A DNA stretch of 64,000 nt from Methylophaga sp. OBS4. Its GTDB lineage: Bacteria > Pseudomonadota > Gammaproteobacteria > Nitrosococcales > Methylophagaceae. Below, piece after piece: positions 35,580 through 42,917 of the stretch. How positions within the stretch are numbered: position 1 is the stretch's first letter; every line of letters starts with the position of its first letter. The translations under genes and the position numbers were made by a program. The notes below the pieces were generated by a model. The model was not told the DNA's origin, did not search any database, and saw only the letters and a list, made by a program, of their open reading frames with translations. The DNA lies in NCBI RefSeq assembly GCF_026319305.1, contig NZ_JAPDMV010000011.1:1-64000 (forward strand). Direction: 5' to 3'.

Positions 35580-36218
35580 ATGGACTTTGAAGATCACAAC
35601 CGCATCGACAATAGAAATAAATCCCGGATTAAAGATCGCTCCATCGATGAGCTGATTGGGATTTGCAAAGGCATCTTATTTGATGGGGCCGTGTCGACCG
35701 GTGAAGCCCAACACCTTTTAACCTGGATGCAGGCCAACCCAGTGATTGCTGAAGACTGGTTTGGTCGTGACTTATACCAGCGCCTGCTGGTATTTCTGGA
35801 AGACGGCGTTATTGATGAGCGTGAAGAAGCTGTTTTGCTCGACTTGCTCAATGACATTACCGGCCGTAGCGAAATTAATGTTGACGGTCAGAATGCTGCC
35901 ACAACCCTCCCCCTTTGCCCTGATCCACCTACCGAAATCATCATCGACGGCTGCCACTTTGCCCTGACGGGTAACTTTGCTTATGGCAAACGTAAGGATG
36001 TTGAAAAGCTGATCATCGATAACGGTGGTTTTGTTAAAAAGAACCCAAACCGGAAATGCCATTACCTGGTGATCGGTGATGTTGGCAGTAACGCCTGGAT
36101 GCATTCGTCATTTGGCAGAAAGATTGAAGAAGCCGTGACGGTGAGAGATGGCGGCCACAGCATTTCGATCATCACTGAGGCGCATTTTTTTGAACACATC
36201 ATCATCGAGGGCAATTAA
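35580..36218 (+). CDS. TerB-like plus BRCT domain protein
   Basis: 212 residues. Residues about 20-95 are helical and TerB-like (GILFDGAVSTGEAQHLLTWM, then LEDGVIDEREEAVLLDLLND, both with acidic DG-V---E motifs). Residues about 113-208 form a BRCT domain: CHFALTGNFAYGKRKDVEKL, NGGFVKKNPNRKCHYLVIGD and the Trp region after it, as in the BRCT of NAD-dependent DNA ligases. BRCT domains bind DNA ends or phosphorylated partners. GAGGGAAAG precedes the ATG. It runs opposite to the phage operons on both sides and starts a three-gene accessory cassette. Confidence 0.82.
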   Translation: MDFEDHNRIDNRNKSRIKDRSIDELIGICKGILFDGAVSTGEAQHLLTWMQANPVIAEDWFGRDLYQRLLVFLEDGVIDEREEAVLLDLLNDITGRSEINVDGQNAATTLPLCPDPPTEIIIDGCHFALTGNFAYGKRKDVEKLIIDNGGFVKKNPNRKCHYLVIGDVGSNAWMHSSFGRKIEEAVTVRDGGHSISIITEAHFFEHIIIEGN

Positions 36219-36223
36219 ACGAC

Positions 36224-36724
36224 ATGGCCAAAGAATCAAAGCACGTTAAGCACTTTCAGCAAAAACACTTGAAGCCGGGCGAATCTGTTATTGCTTTTGG
36301 TGATGGCTACATCGGCGAAATGATGGGTAAAGGTGACAACACCCAGCACAACGGTTCACTGGTTGTCACCGACCAGCGAGTAGCTTTCTGCCGCAAAGGA
36401 CTGCTTGGTGAAGTGATAGAGACCATACCCCTGAAAAACATCACATCTGTGGAAAGACGTTCGATGCTCGGTTTTCGCCGGATTGAGATTCACACGTCAC
36501 ACGACTCGCTAAAATTCAAAACAGGCGACAAAGTAGCGGAACAGGCACTGGCTGAAGCTATTGATACATACAGAGACAGCAAGTCGGAACCATCACCGCA
36601 GCCGACAACTGAAAGCAAATCAGTGAAAGACAGGCTTGCAGAATTAAATGAGCTGCATAATGCTGGCCTACTCAGCGATGATGAATTCTCTGCTAAAAAG
36701 TCTGAAGTACTGGCCAGTCTGTAA
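36224..36724 (+). CDS. bacterial PH-like domain plus SHOCT motif protein
   Basis: 166 residues. Residues about 20-110 look like a bacterial PH-type domain (GSLVVTDQRVAFCRKGLLGE, then TIPLKNITSVERRSMLGFR). After a Ser/Pro-rich linker the last 35 residues are a SHOCT motif (LAELNELHNAGLLSDDEFSA). Such proteins are common near mobile elements but have no fixed function. It starts 5 bases after the BRCT gene stop and is followed 2 bases later by the next gene, so the three are co-transcribed. Confidence 0.78.
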   Translation: MAKESKHVKHFQQKHLKPGESVIAFGDGYIGEMMGKGDNTQHNGSLVVTDQRVAFCRKGLLGEVIETIPLKNITSVERRSMLGFRRIEIHTSHDSLKFKTGDKVAEQALAEAIDTYRDSKSEPSPQPTTESKSVKDRLAELNELHNAGLLSDDEFSAKKSEVLASL

Positions 36725-36726
36725 CC

Positions 36727-37137
36727 ATGAAGCTAAAGCCTGAGTACATAAAATCCATTCTTGAAGCCTTTCTAGAATCTGATCGGGCGATACCTGAACT
36801 CACTGAAATTATCACCTCAGTCATGGATGGCGAAGAGCCTGATGATGAGTTTGTGACTCATTACCTGGCATTGATTGATGAAGGCTTCATACAGCCAATT
36901 AGCAGAAACGGTATCAAGCTTCACGAAGATGGAGAGTGGAGCTGGAGAAACTGTTACGTAAGGATGACATCACAAGGGCACGAGTTTATTCAGTCACTTG
37001 AGAATTCTCAGGTATGGAAAGTTATCAAAAAAGACTTCAGAGAAGAGTCAGTCAAAACGATTTTTAGCGTTGCATCCCAGCTTGCCACAGGGTACGCAAA
37101 AGAAAAGTTGGTCAAATATTTAAACACTTCACCGTAA
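36727..37137 (+). CDS. DUF2513-like protein
   Basis: 136 residues. The pattern of an N-terminal helical region, FVTHYLALIDEGFIQPI and RMTSQGHEFIQSLENSQVW resembles the DUF2513 family, a winged-helix-like group common in prophages and defence-associated loci, of unknown function. The last 35 residues form an amphipathic helix (TIFSVASQLATGYAKEKLVK). Third gene of the plus-strand cassette. The family call is mine from pattern and is not verified by search. Confidence 0.6.
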   Translation: MKLKPEYIKSILEAFLESDRAIPELTEIITSVMDGEEPDDEFVTHYLALIDEGFIQPISRNGIKLHEDGEWSWRNCYVRMTSQGHEFIQSLENSQVWKVIKKDFREESVKTIFSVASQLATGYAKEKLVKYLNTSP

Positions 37138-37156
37138 CCTTCCTTTATCCACGCAT

Positions 37157-37453
37157 CTAATTTTTTATCATCAACGTTCTTCGCCTTATGTTATGTAGCT
37201 TCACTCTGCCTTTGAACAACATTGAGTCGAAAACAACTTTCATAATCGGCGGCACAAAACTCAGAAAAACAGCAAATAACTTCACTGCAGGCCATTCATG
37301 GTTTTTCATTATCGGTTCAACACCAAAATTGAAAAATATGATTACGCCAATGACCCAAATAATCAGGAATGTGGCGTTTTTGTAAATGAGAGCCTTGGTA
37401 ATCTGATTTTGTTTGATGGCCTGGCGAAATTTACTTTTTATTAGCTTGTTCAT
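37157..37453 (-). CDS. small membrane protein, two transmembrane helices
   Basis: 98 residues; basic N-terminus, membrane helix about residues 28-44 (FLIIWVIGVIIFFNFG), second helix about 58-75 (LFAVFLSFVPPIMKVVF), basic C-terminus. No family recognised. It is convergent with the DUF2513-like gene (19 bases between stops) and could be the membrane partner of that cassette, or an independent gene. AT-rich compared with the phage genes around, which suggests separate acquisition. Confidence 0.55.
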   Translation of the reverse strand: MNKLIKSKFRQAIKQNQITKALIYKNATFLIIWVIGVIIFFNFGVEPIMKNHEWPAVKLFAVFLSFVPPIMKVVFDSMLFKGRVKLHNIRRRTLMIKN

Positions 37454-37591
37454 CCATTGACGTCCATTTTATATAGGGTGAGCCCACCCGCCAGGAGTTA
37501 TTACCTTAATTCTCGACTGGCCATCCTTGGCGGAACGGGCGGGCTCAAGTGCATCCTAACCCACTGCTGCAGCTACTGCCAAAACTGGAGG

Positions 37592-38527
37592 TCAGAGACC
37601 CAGCCTGTTCACCGCCTGGTTAAATTCATTGCCCCCCAACTCCGACCCAACAAACCGCCGACCGGTATTCAAACACGCCACCGGCGTGGTACCACCGCCG
37701 ACGAAAGCATCCAGCACAACATCGCCCGGCAGCGAGCTGGTGTTGATGATGTGTTCCATCAAAACCAGCGGTTTTTCGCATGGGTGTTTGCCTGGGTAAA
37801 ACTGAACCGGTTTAAAGTCCCAGACATTGGTATATGGCACGTGCTTGGTCACGTTGAAGGTGCGCCGGCCGTTGTTGCTGCTATTCAGCAGCGTTCGATA
37901 TTCCTGGTAAAGATCCGGATACGGTTTTAAGTGGCCGCCGACCAGGCGATTGATGGTGTTGTAATGCTTGCGGCTTGGCATGCTCCACTGGCTGCGGCCA
38001 AACCAGTGCCCGGACATTTGGCAGCCGCATGCCCGGTCGACCTGCTTTTGTGTGATGCCAGCGTTTTTGATTGCCTGGTGCAGATAGGTGCGGATCGGTT
38101 CAAAGGCAAACGGCACCGGCTTTTTGCTTTCAGCGAATAGAATGTGCTCGGTTTGAGGGAAGAAGCGCCGCAGGCTCTCTTTGTTGCAGCCCAGGTGTCG
38201 GCCGGATGGCTTACGCCAGATGATGTGATTGAGCATGTTGAAATGCCTGGCGATCACGTTTTCCACCTTAGTGGCCAGATGCGGCCCGGCAAACAGATAA
38301 ATGGAACCGGTCGGTTTCAATACACGGGCCATTTCGGCCAGCACCTGGTTTAACCAGGCAAAAAACTGATCTTCATTTTTCCATTGGCGATCCCACTTTT
38401 CGGCCACAACTCGGAAATAAGGCGGATCCGTGGCGATGAGATCGATGCTGTTGTCATCGATGTTGGCCAGCAGCTGCAGGCAGTCAGCGTTATGCAGTGA
38501 CAGGTTTTCGGTTTGGTATGTCTCCAC
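37592..38527 (-). CDS. DNA methyltransferase (DPPY, beta-class order) under Com-like control
   Basis: 311 residues. Catalytic motif DPPY at residues 34-37 and the S-adenosylmethionine motif DAFVGGGTT near 273-281: motif IV before motif I is the beta-class order of N6-adenine or N4-cytosine methylases; DPPY favours adenine. The start is GTG at 38525-38527. It overlaps com by 38 bases, and the GTG is inside a perfect hairpin with its ribosome-binding site (AAGGAAA) in the loop, so translation should be off unless the hairpin is opened. Likely role: modification of phage DNA against host restriction late in infection. Confidence 0.88.
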   Translation of the reverse strand: METYQTENLSLHNADCLQLLANIDDNSIDLIATDPPYFRVVAEKWDRQWKNEDQFFAWLNQVLAEMARVLKPTGSIYLFAGPHLATKVENVIARHFNMLNHIIWRKPSGRHLGCNKESLRRFFPQTEHILFAESKKPVPFAFEPIRTYLHQAIKNAGITQKQVDRACGCQMSGHWFGRSQWSMPSRKHYNTINRLVGGHLKPYPDLYQEYRTLLNSSNNGRRTFNVTKHVPYTNVWDFKPVQFYPGKHPCEKPLVLMEHIINTSSLPGDVVLDAFVGGGTTPVACLNTGRRFVGSELGGNEFNQAVNRLGL

Positions 38528-38684
38528 GAGTGTTTTCCTTTTGCTGACACTCGTGGTGCTCTGGTTCGGGGTGCTTGACCCTCAGATAATTCATGGTTTT
38601 ACAGCGTGCGCATTTGATCTGCAGTTCGATAAAAATGCCCTCGCCTAATTTGCGGCCACATGCGCCGCAGCGTATTTCTTTCAT
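38490..38684 (-). CDS. com: Com-like zinc-finger translational activator
   Basis: 64 residues. Four cysteines in two pairs (Cys6/Cys9 in RCGACG and Cys25/Cys28 in KCARCK) form a zinc site as in Com of phage Mu; the tail HPEPEHHECQQKENT also resembles the Mu protein. Com binds mRNA and opens the hairpin that hides the start of mom. Here a methyltransferase takes the place of mom: its start lies inside the com frame. com itself starts across the stop of the small upstream gene (4-base overlap). Confidence 0.88.
   Translation of the reverse strand: MKEIRCGACGRKLGEGIFIELQIKCARCKTMNYLRVKHPEPEHHECQQKENTRGDIPNRKPVTA
38524..38556 (-). promoter_or_regulatory. translation-control stem-loop over the methyltransferase start
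   Basis: Perfect 10-bp stem: CCACGAGTGT pairs with ACACTCGTGG across a 13-base loop. The GTG start codon (38525-38527) is in the 3' arm; AAGGAAA in the loop is the ribosome-binding site. It lies within the com coding sequence, the arrangement known from com/mom of phage Mu. Confidence 0.82.
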
Positions 38685-38917
38685 CGGTCAGTGGTTATCA
38701 ATCCAATGTTCAATAGTTCAACCTCTCCATTTTCGATTGCGTTTATCACCAGCTTTAACGCCTGGAATCGACCTCTAATAATGCCGGCTCCCCATACCTC
38801 TACATCATGTTCGTTGAAAGGCACGATGCCGAGTTCAGCTTCTTTAAGTTCGTAGTGTTTAACCTCTTTCAAAAGGTTCTCTATAAACTTCATTTTCCAT
38901 TTTTCTGACTTGTTCAT
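38681..38917 (-). CDS. small hypothetical phage protein, 78 aa
   Basis: Soluble, charged, helical protein (MNKSEKWKMKFIENLLKEVK at its start) with a Trp-Gly region in the middle. GGAG lies about 6 bases before the ATG at 38917. It lies between the spike gene and com, with com starting on its stop codon. No family recognised; it may be part of the com-methyltransferase unit, judged only by the tight spacing. Confidence 0.6.
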   Translation of the reverse strand: MNKSEKWKMKFIENLLKEVKHYELKEAELGIVPFNEHDVEVWGAGIIRGRFQALKLVINAIENGEVELLNIGLITTDR

Positions 38918-38919
38918 AA

Positions 38920-39867
38920 TCACTCCGCAATCGTATCGATCTTGGTTTTCACACCCCCGGTGGAAGTGGCAATGCCCGACACCTGGCCGGACTGATCGAT
39001 CTGCCCGGTGTTCGGGTGGGTGTGGGTTGCCAGGATATTGGCCAGGTCAATGACCAGCTGCGCCAGATCTGACATTAGGCGCAGACCGTTTTCTGATTCA
39101 TTCCCGATCCAACTCTTTGGTGCTTCCAGGTGCTGCCGGCTGCCGGCTTTCGATACGTGGTCCGATCCGATATCGGCCTGCATATTGCCGATCACTTTCA
39201 GGATGGCGTCGGCCTTGGTCGTGATCCGCATATTGTCCACGCTGGCCAGATCCATCACGCCACCGGACTGCAGCACCATTGCGCCGTAGGCTTGGATCTT
39301 TTTCACCGCGCCGATCACTTCCGTGTCGTTGGTTTTGGTTTCTTTTACCGACCGGTGGAACTGTTCCAGGTTATCCAGGGCAATGGTCAGCCGTTCCAGG
39401 GATTCGTCGGTAATTTTCAGATCAGTTTTGCGGTTCCAGTTGCCGTCCTTGTCCACGTTCTGGAATGACTCCGGGTTATGCTGCCAGCGCTGTTCGCCGC
39501 GTTCTACCGGTGGCAGGGTCAGCCGGTGCGGCAACACCGACCGGATAAACGGCCGATTTGGTGAACCATAAGCAAAGGCCAGTTCCACCCAGGTGCCGTT
39601 ATCCGGGAAAGCAAATTGGCCACGCTCATGGCCGGCAATCGGCAGCGCCAGGATCACATCCTTTAGCACCGGCCAGCTGGTGTCCGGTTCGCCGTATTCA
39701 TCCAGCACTTGCACGTCCACCGCATAGCGCGGCCGGAACTCATCACACAGATCGCCCTGGTTCGGGGTTTCGCGCACGCCCACCACTTCACCGAAGATCG
39801 GCAAGTGATAGCCGGCAGCCATTTCTGGCCAGAGTTTATGCACCAGGCGTTTGATCAGTTCTTCCAT
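38920..39867 (-). CDS. baseplate spike protein (gpV-like)
   Basis: 315 residues. An N-terminal OB-fold-like region (FGEVVGVRETPNQGDLCDEF to about residue 105) is followed by a repetitive beta region with regularly spaced polar residues and ends near the HTHP motif (ILATHTHPNTGQ). In P2 gpV and related spikes an HxH motif binds iron at the tip. The ATG at 39867 overlaps the hub gene by 13 bases; the longer open frame to 40047 is only out-of-frame coding shadow. Role: membrane-piercing tip of the contractile tail, inferred from fold pattern and position. Confidence 0.75.
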   Translation of the reverse strand: MEELIKRLVHKLWPEMAAGYHLPIFGEVVGVRETPNQGDLCDEFRPRYAVDVQVLDEYGEPDTSWPVLKDVILALPIAGHERGQFAFPDNGTWVELAFAYGSPNRPFIRSVLPHRLTLPPVERGEQRWQHNPESFQNVDKDGNWNRKTDLKITDESLERLTIALDNLEQFHRSVKETKTNDTEVIGAVKKIQAYGAMVLQSGGVMDLASVDNMRITTKADAILKVIGNMQADIGSDHVSKAGSRQHLEAPKSWIGNESENGLRLMSDLAQLVIDLANILATHTHPNTGQIDQSGQVSGIATSTGGVKTKIDTIAE

Positions 39868-40547
39868 ATCAGATCCATGTGGTTTTGCTGAAAAGTGATC
39901 TCGGTCAGGCGTTTGCCGTTCAGGCGCATACCCGGCCGCAACTGCGGCATGGCCGGCACCCTGGCCTGATTGTTGGCCTGCACCTGGTCGAACAGGTTGT
40001 GCGGTAGCACGATGTTTTTCACCTGGGACCAGCGCGAATCCGCCCAACTGCCCACGTAAATGACGCCATTGCCCTGCTGCTGCCAGATAAAATCAGGAAT
40101 ATTGAACACCCGGCCCAGCATGTTCATGGCTTGGTAACCGGTCCCCAGGTTGTAAAAGTTCGCCACCTGGCGTTTGGCATAAGCCTCGTCCGGCGTGGCG
40201 AAATTCAGCCCGGTTTTTTCGTTGATGGTGGCCAGCACATCCCGCAGCGACACATGGCGCAAATCCAGCGGCAGTTTGTTAGCTAAAACGGCAGACAACT
40301 GCCGGCAGAACAGCTTTGCCCTGGCATTGCCCTGTGGCACCACCTTTTCGGTGTAACCGATAAACCAGCGCTGCAAATCACGGCCGGCATAACCCAACTC
40401 AAACACCACCAACTGATTGGCGGCCAGGGTTTCCGGCGCTACCACCGTGAACATGGCCCGACCGGGCGCGGCCAGATCCAGCTTTACCCGCTCCTCGATC
40501 ACCTGGTGACTGTTGCCGGCCACCTGCAGCTGACGGACCAGGCGCAT
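39855..40547 (-). CDS. baseplate hub-like protein (gpD-like)
   Basis: 230 residues. Beta-rich N-terminus (VKLDLAAPGRAMFTVVAPET, then LVVFELGYAGRDLQRWFIGY), as in hub domains of contractile tails, followed by a mixed region (LRDVLATINEKTGLNF). It is immediately upstream of the spike gene and overlaps the stop of the gene before it by one base. Hub is the best reading from order and fold pattern; I cannot point to a catalytic site. Confidence 0.6.
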   Translation of the reverse strand: MRLVRQLQVAGNSHQVIEERVKLDLAAPGRAMFTVVAPETLAANQLVVFELGYAGRDLQRWFIGYTEKVVPQGNARAKLFCRQLSAVLANKLPLDLRHVSLRDVLATINEKTGLNFATPDEAYAKRQVANFYNLGTGYQAMNMLGRVFNIPDFIWQQQGNGVIYVGSWADSRWSQVKNIVLPHNLFDQVQANNQARVPAMPQLRPGMRLNGKRLTEITFQQNHMDLIWKN

Positions 40548-41092
40548 TATGCGGTGCCCTCATCCGGCGCCAGAGCGTTATCCAGGTACTGCAGCACGTT
40601 TTCAAAGCTGGACAGCTGCACCTGGTCAGGCACAGCCGTTTCACTGGCGGCCACGGTGTCACCGGTCGGCACCTGGTCAGTGACTGCCTGGGCCTGCTGG
40701 CGTGACTCTTTGCGCTCCGGAATTGATTGCACCTCGGTCAGTTTGAAAGACACCCGCCACTGGCGGCTGGTCTGATCCTCATTTACCGATAAATCGCCCT
40801 GAAATTTCACACGCCGGATCCCCATTGCCGCCGCCGTGTCGTTCAGAATGTCGTAAATCACCCGGTTGCCGGCTTCGTTTTTGGCTTCGGCCAGCTGCAC
40901 GATGTTCTGCAGCTGATCGGCCCGGTTCATGTTCACCGCCAGGCGCACACTGATCTGCTTGGGCTTGTCGCCGGTTTCTGCCGTTTCCGTGTAGCTGCTT
41001 TGGCCGCTCATATCCTGCCCGGCCAATGACAAAGTGCCCGATATTTTCAGATCGTGGCCTTCCACTTTGATTTTGTTCAGGTGCAAACTCAC
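40547..41092 (-). CDS. baseplate-complex or tail-completion protein
   Basis: 181 residues. The N-terminal half is beta-rich (HDLKISGTLSLAGQDMSGQS, RVKFQGDLSV, then WRVSFKLTEVQSIPER), the C-terminal 50 residues are low in complexity (Ala, Gln, Thr, Asp). Similar proteins in HP1-like phages are listed as baseplate-complex proteins. One-base overlaps with both neighbours show strict operon coupling. The exact structural role is not visible. Confidence 0.55.
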   Translation of the reverse strand: MSLHLNKIKVEGHDLKISGTLSLAGQDMSGQSSYTETAETGDKPKQISVRLAVNMNRADQLQNIVQLAEAKNEAGNRVIYDILNDTAAAMGIRRVKFQGDLSVNEDQTSRQWRVSFKLTEVQSIPERKESRQQAQAVTDQVPTGDTVAASETAVPDQVQLSSFENVLQYLDNALAPDEGTA

Positions 41093-41796
41093 TACACGCT
41101 CTCCGGCATCATTTCGTTTAAGTAAGCCAGATCCGCCGCGCTCCCCATAAACGCCATTAACACCGTGTAGGTGTACTGGTGGCCAGGGTGGCCGGTCTGG
41201 ATCTTGTTCGTTATGTCGCTGTCAGCATAAAACCGCCAACCGGTACCACCGGATAATGCCGGCAGCGGGTCATCAGTCGCTGCATCAAAGGCCGCTTTTT
41301 CAGTGGCGAAGCTGTCCAGGTCTGCCATTGGGTCGGCACCGGATAAGGCCGCCGCCGCACTTTTCGCCTGTTGTGCCAGGGCTTTTTCCATTCTGGCCTT
41401 GGCCGTGGGTACCGCGTTCAGCTGCAGCGCCGTGGTGCTGGCCACCGCGTCGATCAGGTTGCGCTTTTCCTGTTCCAGGTTCACCAGCTTGGCCGCGTGC
41501 CGCTGCCACTGCTGGATCTGTTTCAGCGGAAACGCCGCCGCCATCACCTGGCACTGCTCGGCCAGGTCTTTATAATTCGCCGCGGTTAAACCCAGCACAA
41601 AAATGGCCTGCACCGGGTTCGCCTGGATCCGTTTCACCAGGGCCGCCACTGCGTTGGGAAAACTCAACCAGGTATGGGCGCCGGTGCCCTCCTTGGCGCC
41701 GTGCGTCCAGGGGGTGATCGTCTCGATGGTGATCGGCAGGTTCAGACTGCTGGCATCCGCTGCCGGCGTTTCCAGGTCAACCGGCTGCCAGGTCAT
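41092..41796 (-). CDS. tail-associated protein of unknown role, 234 aa
   Basis: Begins MTWQPVDLETPAADASSLNL; central part is an alpha-helical coiled-coil-like region of about 90 residues (QIQQWQRHAAKLVNLEQEKR onward, rich in Ala), with flanking beta-rich ends. No family recognised. It overlaps the hydrolase-like gene by 4 bases. Position in the baseplate block suggests a tail component or chaperone. Confidence 0.55.
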   Translation of the reverse strand: MTWQPVDLETPAADASSLNLPITIETITPWTHGAKEGTGAHTWLSFPNAVAALVKRIQANPVQAIFVLGLTAANYKDLAEQCQVMAAAFPLKQIQQWQRHAAKLVNLEQEKRNLIDAVASTTALQLNAVPTAKARMEKALAQQAKSAAAALSGADPMADLDSFATEKAAFDAATDDPLPALSGGTGWRFYADSDITNKIQTGHPGHQYTYTVLMAFMGSAADLAYLNEMMPESV

Positions 41797-42260
41797 GCTT
41801 GCCCCCGGTTCAGGTAATGAAACACGCGGTCAGATTGCCCTGCAGGCACTAAATAAGGCGATAACAGCAGATCCCTGGGCGTGATGCGCTGCAACTGCTG
41901 CGATCGCAACAAAGGAACGCCCGCCTGCAGAAAACACCAGGCGATCAGCTCACTGCAAAACCAGGCGTTTTTATCCTGCCAATCATGCCGGGCTACCAGG
42001 CCCAGGATGGCCCCCCAATCATACGGCTTGCCCACCTGGCTTTTGGCAAAGTCCAGCACGCTTTCTGGTGCCGCCACCTGAAACCGGCCCACGGCATCAA
42101 AGTGCTGGGCATTTCTTACTTGCACGCCACCCAGGCCCCTGGCCCCCAACAAACGGCCATTAGGCAGCACAAAATCCACATGGCTGAAAGGTGACCAGGT
42201 AAACCGCCTGATTAACCAGGACCCCGGCTTTTTTTGGGCGCTGAATTGCAGCTGGATCAT
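41793..42260 (-). CDS. permuted NlpC/P60-like tail hydrolase
   Basis: 155 residues. The order His before Cys is that of the permuted papain-like (YiiX/YaeF) group: FSHVDFVLPNGR with the His near the N-terminus, DWGAIL in the middle, and WFCSELIAWCFLQAGV with the Cys. Such a domain can cut peptidoglycan or another amide when the tail enters the cell. The ATG at 42260 is preferred over 42269 because GGGA in the preceding hairpin loop is placed correctly for it. First gene after the fibre cassette. Confidence 0.65.
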   Translation of the reverse strand: MIQLQFSAQKKPGSWLIRRFTWSPFSHVDFVLPNGRLLGARGLGGVQVRNAQHFDAVGRFQVAAPESVLDFAKSQVGKPYDWGAILGLVARHDWQDKNAWFCSELIAWCFLQAGVPLLRSQQLQRITPRDLLLSPYLVPAGQSDRVFHYLNRGQA

Positions 42261-42280
42261 GACGCACATCCCTGTGCGTC
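42261..42280. repeat. perfect 8-bp hairpin before the hydrolase-like gene
   Basis: Arms GACGCACA and TGTGCGTC with a 4-base loop that, on the minus strand, is GGGA, the only possible ribosome-binding site of the next gene. The ATG directly abuts the stem. Confidence 0.6.
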
Positions 42281-42304
42281 ACCCTGCCGGGCGCCTTCGG
42301 CGTG

Positions 42305-42327
42305 CAAATTTAATCCCGTTAAATTTG
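42305..42327. repeat. perfect 9-bp hairpin after the fibre-assembly gene
   Basis: Arms CAAATTTAA and TTAAATTTG with a 5-base loop, touching the stop codon of the fibre-assembly gene. AT-rich, without T-tract; marks the end of the fibre cassette. Confidence 0.6.
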
Positions 42328-42909
42328 TCATGGCGCTAAAGAATCCAACTGATCAATGTAAGGCTGGGCCACGTTGGCCATATCGTCAGCGGTGCCCTGA
42401 TCGGTGGCGGCATCCACCGCCGCTTTGCCGGCCAGCCGGATCTGGCGCACCGTGATCAGCACCTGTTCCCAGGCTGCGGCCGTGGCTTCAATGTCTGCGG
42501 CCGCTTCTTCATCGGTCAGGCCGGCAGCGGCTGCCCAGTCACTGATCGCCGGTGGCACATCCTCGGCTGGGCTGCCGGCTGCGCGCCAGGCAATGGTTTG
42601 CTCCTGTGCCAGCTTGTATTCCATATCGATCAGCTGGCCGGTGCTGACAAAGCGCTGCCGGGCGTTGCCGGCTGCGTTATCAATATAGCTTTTGGCATAT
42701 TGCCGGCGCAGATTAACTTCAGGGACAGGTCGATCTGACAAAATCGGTTTCCCTTGAGAATCAGCAGAAATTATTTTGCCTAGAGATTGCCCTTCAATTA
42801 TTTCGCTGTACTCAGTTTCTGAGATAGCAACAATATCACCAGGCATGTTTTCGCCGTGAATATCGCTATCGAAAAAACCATTTTCTTGTGCGCTGTAATA
42901 CTTTGTCAT
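42328..42909 (-). CDS. tail fibre assembly protein
   Basis: 193 residues. N-terminal MTKYYSAQENGFFDSDIHGE and a mixed middle section are typical of tail fibre assembly proteins of P2-like phages; the C-terminal half is Ala-rich and helical (DEEAAADIEATAAAWEQVLI). It acts as chaperone for trimerisation of the fibre encoded just upstream (8 bases away). Together they form the host-range cassette, which is bounded by hairpins on the distal side. Confidence 0.82.
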   Translation of the reverse strand: MTKYYSAQENGFFDSDIHGENMPGDIVAISETEYSEIIEGQSLGKIISADSQGKPILSDRPVPEVNLRRQYAKSYIDNAAGNARQRFVSTGQLIDMEYKLAQEQTIAWRAAGSPAEDVPPAISDWAAAAGLTDEEAAADIEATAAAWEQVLITVRQIRLAGKAAVDAATDQGTADDMANVAQPYIDQLDSLAP

Positions 42910-42917
42910 TTATCACC

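Noticed and set aside
39868..40047. N-terminal extension of the spike gene to 40047
   Set aside because: The extension is Gly/Ala/Pro-rich shadow of the hub gene; the spike fold begins at the ATG at 39867.
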